From NCBI GenBank assembly GCA_964353405.1, contig CAYGWJ010000284.1:1-8211 (forward strand): a DNA stretch of 8,211 nt, given 5' to 3'. How positions within the stretch are numbered: the first letter of the stretch is position 1; each line of letters starts with the position of its first letter. Below the pieces are notes generated by a model that worked only from the letters and a program-made list of their open reading frames with translations, ran no database searches and was not told the origin of the DNA. Below are positions 5,563 to 8,211 of the stretch, piece after piece. The stretch is from JBGLNJ01 sp964353405. Its GTDB lineage: Bacteria; Chloroflexota; Anaerolineae; Fen-1058. Made by a program: the position numbers and the translations under genes.

Positions 5563-7529
5563 CACTGACCGCTGGCCGCCGACCATTGCATCAACACACG
5601 ATTGACGCCGGGCGCACCTGCCACTTGCCATCGCTTGCCCGTCAGACGATCATAGAGGCCCATCTCCAGCCACGCCTTGTCGGGAACCGAAGCGGCAGCG
5701 TTCAACGTGAGCGTCTGGGAAAAAACGTCGCCCGCGTGCCACGAGTGAGTCGGAAAGCCCAGCCGATCATCCTGCGCGATGATTTTCATGTCAGACATCA
5801 AGTGAGCGAATATGGCCGTGGACGAAGGCGAACCATCGCGCAGGACACGCCAGAACGTGATGACGCGCGGCGGCTCAATTTGCGCACCCAGAAACTCGAC
5901 GCGGTCCTCAAACGAAATCGGTCGAGCGGCTGGCGTTCCCACCAGGCCGGGCAGCGCATCACCCGGCGGAGCCAGCCACACATCCGGCGCGGCAGATGCG
6001 TGAGATAACAAGTCGCGGCGCAGCGCATCCGCGTCTGCCACCGATAGGCCAGCGTCAGAGTTGAAATAGCGCGTTCGACTGACCATGCCCGGGATGACTT
6101 TACTGCTGTCGGCGGCATACCAGCGGAACGAAATGTCACGCCGCTTCATCAACGCTACAGGCACCAAAGGTTCAATGTCCTCGATAAAAGTGCCTGCCAC
6201 GACAACGGGCGACGCGTCCGGGTTACGGTCGAGGTCCCGCGAGAGCTGTGCCAGCGGTGCAAAGTGCAAGTCCTTCACCTCTGGCGACACGGCCCACACG
6301 CAAAAGAAATCGCGCGCCGTGGCGACGCCAGTCCATGTCAGCAACATCACAAGCGCCAGGGCATAGGCGCTGAGTACAGCGACGATGGAGCGTCGGCGCT
6401 GAGTACAGCGGCGCTGAGTACAGCGAGCGTGAAGCGTCTGTCCAATCCAGTCTGCGCCGAGCGCGGGCAACATGTAGGCAGCAGACATCACGTTCGCCAT
6501 GCGGTGGTGCGAAGGTGGATCAGTGATCATGGCCGGGGCGAGGCCAATAGCCAGCCACAACAAGATCAGCGCATATTCCGCGCGCCTCCAACGCAAGGCA
6601 GCTACGACGAGGCCAACGTAGAACAAAATGCCACTGAGCCAATCCAGGATGGGCCGGCCCGGAACGTTGTGTAGCCAGTAGATCTCACCGCGCACAGTGA
6701 ACAGCCCCAACGTGCCTAGCGCCGCCGAGATCATCGGACGCCAATTACCTTGCAAAAGCGCCTGAAGTGATTGCGTCTTGAAATCGCCCATCTCTGCGCC
6801 GGGATGCGTTGCCAGATAGACCCATAGGGGCGATGCGATCAACACGCCCACCAGCAAGAATACGACAACGCCCTTCCAGTTTGCGCGGAACACCGCGCGC
6901 TCTACGGCGCGCCGCCGTACGGCGGCGAGATACACCACAAAAGCAACAAAGACGAATGGCATGACACGGCTCGACTGATAAGTCCACAGCGTCGCGCCCA
7001 GAGCCATTCCCGACCAGACCCAGCTCCATCGGCTGCCGGAAAGAGCGCGATGAAACAGATAAACGGTAAGCGTTGTGAACAGCGCCAGCAAGATATTCCG
7101 CTCACCTGCCCGCGAGGTCATCAACGGCCAAAAGCTCACGGTCAGCCAGCCAAGCGCCATCAGCGCGACGGCCCGGTTTAAAAGCCGTAGCGCGGTGACA
7201 TAGGCGATAGCCAGGAATACCATCGAGAACATCACCGTCGTCAGACGCATACCCAGCGCCATATCGCCGACAAGCGAAACGGCGGCAGCGGCCGCATAAG
7301 CATACACAGGCTCACGTCCCCACCCGGCCGTGATAAAGATGGGCCGCTCCCCGGCGGCGATGGCGCGAATGGCAACAGCGTTGATGACCTCGTCCTGGTC
7401 AAGACCGAGCGGCAAGTCTGCCAGCGCCCAAAAGCGGTACGCGGCGGCGATGAGCAGCAGCGCCAGGATGACGACATAGCGCGTGGTGCGGGTTGAGAAT
7501 TGCGTCATGTGCGGCTCGTCATTGCGCAT
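5562..7529 (-). CDS. GT39-like membrane glycosyltransferase with divergent C-terminal beta-sandwich
   Basis: 655 residues from the ATG at 7529, which overlaps the upstream stop (7521-7519) by 11 nt. An in-frame ATG at 7508 would give 648 residues beginning MTQFSTRTTRY and is equally plausible; neither has a strong Shine-Dalgarno. TM1 (about 18-30) is followed by LPLGLDQDEV with D46-E47 and by WGREPVYAY (70-78), the GT39 first-loop motifs, here with R in place of the H of the downstream paralog. FTVRGEIYWLHNVPGRPI closely parallels FTVRGDGVWLYNVSGRPV of that paralog. The outer region has KRRDISFRWY (about 462-471). The terminal sandwich (about 536-655) is shorter at its first strands and lacks the PPG-Y motif, but keeps AIFAHL, AQDDRLGFPTHSW and GLYDRLTGKRW, nearest to the upstream neighbour. 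A 15-bp in-frame tandem duplication adds RCTQRRCTQRRR between two membrane helices. Function is expected to be lipid-linked sugar transfer outside the membrane. Confidence 0.9.
   Translation of the reverse strand: MRNDEPHMTQFSTRTTRYVVILALLLIAAAYRFWALADLPLGLDQDEVINAVAIRAIAAGERPIFITAGWGREPVYAYAAAAAVSLVGDMALGMRLTTVMFSMVFLAIAYVTALRLLNRAVALMALGWLTVSFWPLMTSRAGERNILLALFTTLTVYLFHRALSGSRWSWVWSGMALGATLWTYQSSRVMPFVFVAFVVYLAAVRRRAVERAVFRANWKGVVVFLLVGVLIASPLWVYLATHPGAEMGDFKTQSLQALLQGNWRPMISAALGTLGLFTVRGEIYWLHNVPGRPILDWLSGILFYVGLVVAALRWRRAEYALILLWLAIGLAPAMITDPPSHHRMANVMSAAYMLPALGADWIGQTLHARCTQRRCTQRRRSIVAVLSAYALALVMLLTWTGVATARDFFCVWAVSPEVKDLHFAPLAQLSRDLDRNPDASPVVVAGTFIEDIEPLVPVALMKRRDISFRWYAADSSKVIPGMVSRTRYFNSDAGLSVADADALRRDLLSHASAAPDVWLAPPGDALPGLVGTPAARPISFEDRVEFLGAQIEPPRVITFWRVLRDGSPSSTAIFAHLMSDMKIIAQDDRLGFPTHSWHAGDVFSQTLTLNAAASVPDKAWLEMGLYDRLTGKRWQVAGAPGVNRVLMQWSAASGQ
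6366..6425. repeat. Three copies of a 16-bp repeat with internal dyad
   Basis: GGCGCTGAGTACAGCG occurs exactly at 6366-6381, 6395-6410 and 6410-6425. The last two overlap by one G, making a 15-bp tandem; the first lies 29 bp away. Each copy contains the inverted repeat CGCTG-AGTA-CAGCG. On the coding (minus) strand the two tandem copies read CTQRR twice, while the separated copy is read in another frame as part of the membrane helix SIVAVLSAYALALV. Confidence 0.85.
6910..6927. repeat. 18-bp perfect palindrome inside a GT39-like gene
   Basis: CGCCGCCGTACGGCGGCG is identical to its reverse complement. It overlaps a second dyad, TACGGCG-CGC-CGCCGTA at 6903-6919. It encodes the Arg-rich stretch AAVRRRAVE between two membrane helices. 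It may simply reflect GC-rich Arg/Ala codons. Confidence 0.7.
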
Positions 7530-8211
7530 CCGTCACGGTGACCTGATCGTCAAGAAACACCGCGTCGCCGCCGGCGACAGGCCAGCGCGCGCCAGTGTCG
7601 CGCCAGTACACGCCCAGCTTGATTTGATATTTGCCGGGCGCAGTTTCCTTTGGCACACTGATACGATGCACCTGCACAAACACATCGCCGGGCCGCCAGC
7701 CGTGATGCGGATAACCCAGCCGGTCATCTTGCGCCACAAGCCTGCCATGACTGTCCACAAGATGAGCAAAGATCGCCAGCGGCTGTGGTGTGCCGGGACT
7801 CGTCACACGCCAATGAGTGACCAGCGTGAGTGCTGCACCTGCTCCGACCTGCTGCGGAGGAATGTCATAGCCGAGCAACGACACGGCGCCGAACGAGATG
7901 GGCAGCGCCAGCGGCGCGTTCGACGCACTCTGCACGCCACCTTGCGTGCGTTCAACCCTCGCCCGAAGCGCATCTGCAGCCTGCCGATACACAGCAAACA
8001 CCCCAGGCTCTTTTGAGAGCCTGGACGCGCCTGCCAGGTATCGAGAGCGAATCACATCGTCCAGCGGCGTAAAGTCATACAAGATGATTCGCATCGTGCG
8101 CGCGCCAGACGGAATGGGCAGTGCACTCGACGCATCAAACCAGCGCAAATCCAGGTCCTTGCGGCGCAACATCACCTGAAAGTTGTACGGGTCGCTGTCG
8201 TCCACGAATAA
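7519..8211 (-). CDS. GT39-like glycosyltransferase paralog, C-terminal 230 residues only (N-terminus beyond window)
   Basis: The frame is open to the right edge (TTA TTC before the GTG at 8205). That GTG is not a true start, because it falls inside a region conserved with the middle of the downstream paralogs. No membrane helix is seen; this is the outer part only. LRRKDLDLRWFD (about 15-26) matches LRRRNVKVKWFD and MKRRDISFRWY of the next two genes. A short alpha/beta-like stretch (YLAGASRLSKEPGVFAVYR) and the beta-sandwich at about 106-230 follow (LLGYDIPPQQ, LTLVTHWRV, AIFAHLVDSHGRLVAQDDRL, APGKYQIKLGVYWRDTG). AIFAHL...AQDDRLG.P.H.W..GDVF is shared almost word for word with the next gene, suggesting a recent duplication or conversion of this part. 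The missing part should be a GT-C membrane core with an acidic first-loop motif; this is inferred from the paralogs, not seen. Confidence 0.82.
   Translation of the reverse strand, partial: LFVDDSDPYNFQVMLRRKDLDLRWFDASSALPIPSGARTMRIILYDFTPLDDVIRSRYLAGASRLSKEPGVFAVYRQAADALRARVERTQGGVQSASNAPLALPISFGAVSLLGYDIPPQQVGAGAALTLVTHWRVTSPGTPQPLAIFAHLVDSHGRLVAQDDRLGYPHHGWRPGDVFVQVHRISVPKETAPGKYQIKLGVYWRDTGARWPVAGGDAVFLDDQVTVTDAQ

Noticed and set aside
5562..5631. Upstream start extending the GT39-like gene by 23 residues
   Set aside because: It would overlap the preceding gene by 70 nt and add an Arg/Cys-rich tail. The ATG at 5562 in a TGATG junction fits the coupling seen elsewhere in the operon.
5466..6008. 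Open frame of 180 codons on the plus strand
   Set aside because: It spans the junction of two well-supported minus-strand genes, and its product is Arg-rich and featureless.
6366..6425. CRISPR-like array
   Set aside because: Repeats are 16 bp with spacers of 13 bp and none, inside an intact reading frame. This does not fit a CRISPR array.

Overview
The window looks like a piece of a moderately GC-rich genome, most plausibly Chloroflexota (Anaerolineae-like). That is an inference from protein style: tandem large GT-C glycosyltransferases with a C-terminal extracytoplasmic beta-sandwich, a zinc-ribbon/TPR/propeller membrane protein, and Thr-Pro-rich linkers. No rRNA, tRNA or marker gene is present to confirm it. 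Every gene I can support lies on the minus strand, so the window reads from right to left.

Right to middle (8211 down to 1391): a tightly packed operon of polytopic GT-C enzymes. In order of transcription these are a GT39-like protein of which only the C-terminal 230 residues are in the window (8211-7519), a complete GT39-like protein (7529-5562), a second complete GT39-like protein (5562-3616), a GT-C protein of the different 'DDAY' type (3596-1659), and a wrecked GT39-like gene (1662-1391). Junctions are overlaps (11 nt, TGATG, ATGA) except one 19-nt gap before the DDAY-type gene. That gap holds a perfect hairpin that buries the only Shine-Dalgarno-like sequence. The four non-wrecked proteins end in the same kind of roughly 120-residue beta-sandwich, although they come from two GT-C subfamilies. 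Such enzymes normally take a sugar from a polyprenyl-phosphate carrier and transfer it on the outer face of the membrane, so the operon probably glycosylates a cell-surface lipid, polymer or protein. The acceptor cannot be read from the sequence.

The last gene of the operon keeps its start codon, a good ribosome-binding site and its first ~44 codons. It then jumps out of frame into what looks like the C-terminal end of the same kind of protein. The membrane core is gone, so this is an internally deleted pseudogene.

Left (1390 to 1): a 121-bp intergenic segment carries a perfect 7-bp dyad, a sigma70-like promoter with an exact TATAAT box, and a second Shine-Dalgarno-covering hairpin. It leads into a separately transcribed gene for a membrane protein with an N-terminal zinc ribbon, one transmembrane helix, TPR-like repeats and the beginning of a TolB/WD40-like propeller. 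That gene runs off the left edge.

I see no mobile element, CRISPR array, RNA gene or defence system. The most interesting points are the paralogous GT-C array sharing one accessory domain across subfamilies, the deletion pseudogene, and the two look-alike hairpins over ribosome-binding sites.
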